Assembly (NCBI GenBank): GCA_021768625.1
Contig: JAETUM010000002.1
Coordinates: 18,646 to 82,645, forward strand
Direction: 5' to 3'
From: Candidatus Stoquefichus sp.
Lineage (GTDB): Bacteria > Bacillota_I > Bacilli_A > Erysipelotrichales > Coprobacillaceae
Length of the DNA: 64,000 nt
Below, piece by piece: positions 63,739-64,000 of this stretch (positions within the stretch are counted from its first letter, which is position 1; each line of letters opens with the position of its first letter). A model generated the notes under the pieces. The model was not told the origin of the DNA and ran no database searches. It was given only the letters and a program-made list of their open reading frames with translations. Position numbers and translations under genes: made by a program.

Positions 63739-63761
63739 TATATATATATATATATATATAT
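63739..63761. repeat. (TA)11 microsatellite in the 5' region of the secreted-protein gene
   Basis: Eleven perfect TA units, followed by AT-rich sequence, 22 bases upstream of the ATG and just before its ribosome binding site. Dinucleotide tracts can vary in length by slippage, but phase variation here is only a possibility. Confidence 0.7.
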
Positions 63762-63894
63762 TATTATTAAAACTGCTATAGGTCAAATAAAAAATGTGAA
63801 ATTTTAAAAATTATGTTAAAAATGTCAAAAAAATTTATTGTTTTTAGCTTATAAAATAAAAAAAGTTCTAAATCTGTAAAAATCGGTATTATAA

Positions 63895-63990
63895 AATCTG
63901 ATGAGGAGAAAGATGCCCTTTACAATATTATGAGGACATGTTGCATATGGCCTTTAAAATTTTATGAGGAGTCTCTACTCCTCATTTTTT
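63895..63990 (+). ncRNA. Repeat-containing RNA or leader with intrinsic terminator
   Basis: Plus strand, three ATGAGGA copies (63901, 63930, 63964). The last two lie in a 23-base near-repeat (63914 and 63948, 20 of 23 identical, period 34). The third copy forms the left arm of a terminator (ATGAGGAGT/ACTCCTCAT, loop CTCT) with six T residues. It is an independent small RNA or the leader of a gene beyond the right edge. No coding frame is evident. Confidence 0.45.
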
Positions 63991-64000
63991 GTTATAATCT

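Noticed and set aside
63895..63990. Possible CRISPR-like repeats near the right edge
   Set aside because: Only two imperfect repeats with an 11-base gap, linked to a terminator; no array and no cas gene in the window.

Overview
The window is chromosomal DNA of a low-GC, Gram-positive bacterium (Bacillota). Gene content, codon use and the conserved gene neighbourhoods point to that phylum, and an Erysipelotrichia/Coprobacillaceae-type gut anaerobe is my best guess (inference only; no rRNA is present). TGA is used as a stop and Trp is TGG, so this is the standard bacterial code. Nearly all genes lie on the minus strand; plus-strand genes are spoVB, a HAD phosphatase, rarA, rpmB and two tiny ORFs. 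I see no prophage, IS transposase, CRISPR array, tRNA or rRNA.

Layout. 1-13.9 kb: the start of an unknown gene, a helical-repeat protein, pfkA, a GRAM-like protein, maf, pnp, a small membrane protein, mgtE, rpsO, an EamA transporter, a secreted CAP protein, ribF, truB, an FKBP lipoprotein and tyrS (T-box). The truB-ribF-rpsO-pnp order is the classic Bacillota translation/RNA-decay neighbourhood. 13.9-18.7 kb: a CLC anion transporter (fluoride-type motifs), ccpA, ytxH-like, ytxG-like, murC. 18.7-30.2 kb: an M24 peptidase, aspS, hisS (T-box), a DUF1275 protein, rel, apt, recJ, comN, spoVB. This matches the B. subtilis recJ-apt-relA-hisS-aspS and comN-spoVB neighbourhoods.

30.2-43.1 kb is more accessory. 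It holds an amino-acid ABC transporter plus aminotransferase behind an apparent arginine T-box, a zincin-like membrane protein, a decayed HAD phosphatase, an aldo/keto reductase with ferredoxin domain, DegV, a DUF1848 protein, a Cof-type HAD phosphatase, rarA, and a MerR/MATE pair whose MATE promoter has a MerR-type 19-bp spacer.

43.2-48.9 kb is a complete nickel-pincer nucleotide (NPN) cofactor operon: larE, DUF3842, larMN, larQ, larO, larB, larC. It imports Ni and builds the lactate-racemase cofactor, yet larA is not in the window. The operon is read from a second promoter with a 19-bp spacer and a perfect dyad, so a MerR-family regulator is predicted. 49-64 kb: an unknown barrel-like protein, a FeoA-FeoB fusion, a second MATE, a uracil permease, YolD plus a Y-family polymerase, alanine dehydrogenase, an 850-bp AT-rich gap with decayed small ORFs, fakA with its Asp23-family partner, rpmB, a secreted PPC/FN3 protein preceded by a TA microsatellite, and at the right edge a repeat-containing RNA that ends in a strong terminator.

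Most interesting points: the MerR-type control of the lar operon and the DUF3842 gene inside it; a candidate acidic/proline leader peptide before mgtE; an Asp/His-ambiguous specifier in the hisS-aspS T-box; the arginine T-box; and the repeat RNA at the right end.
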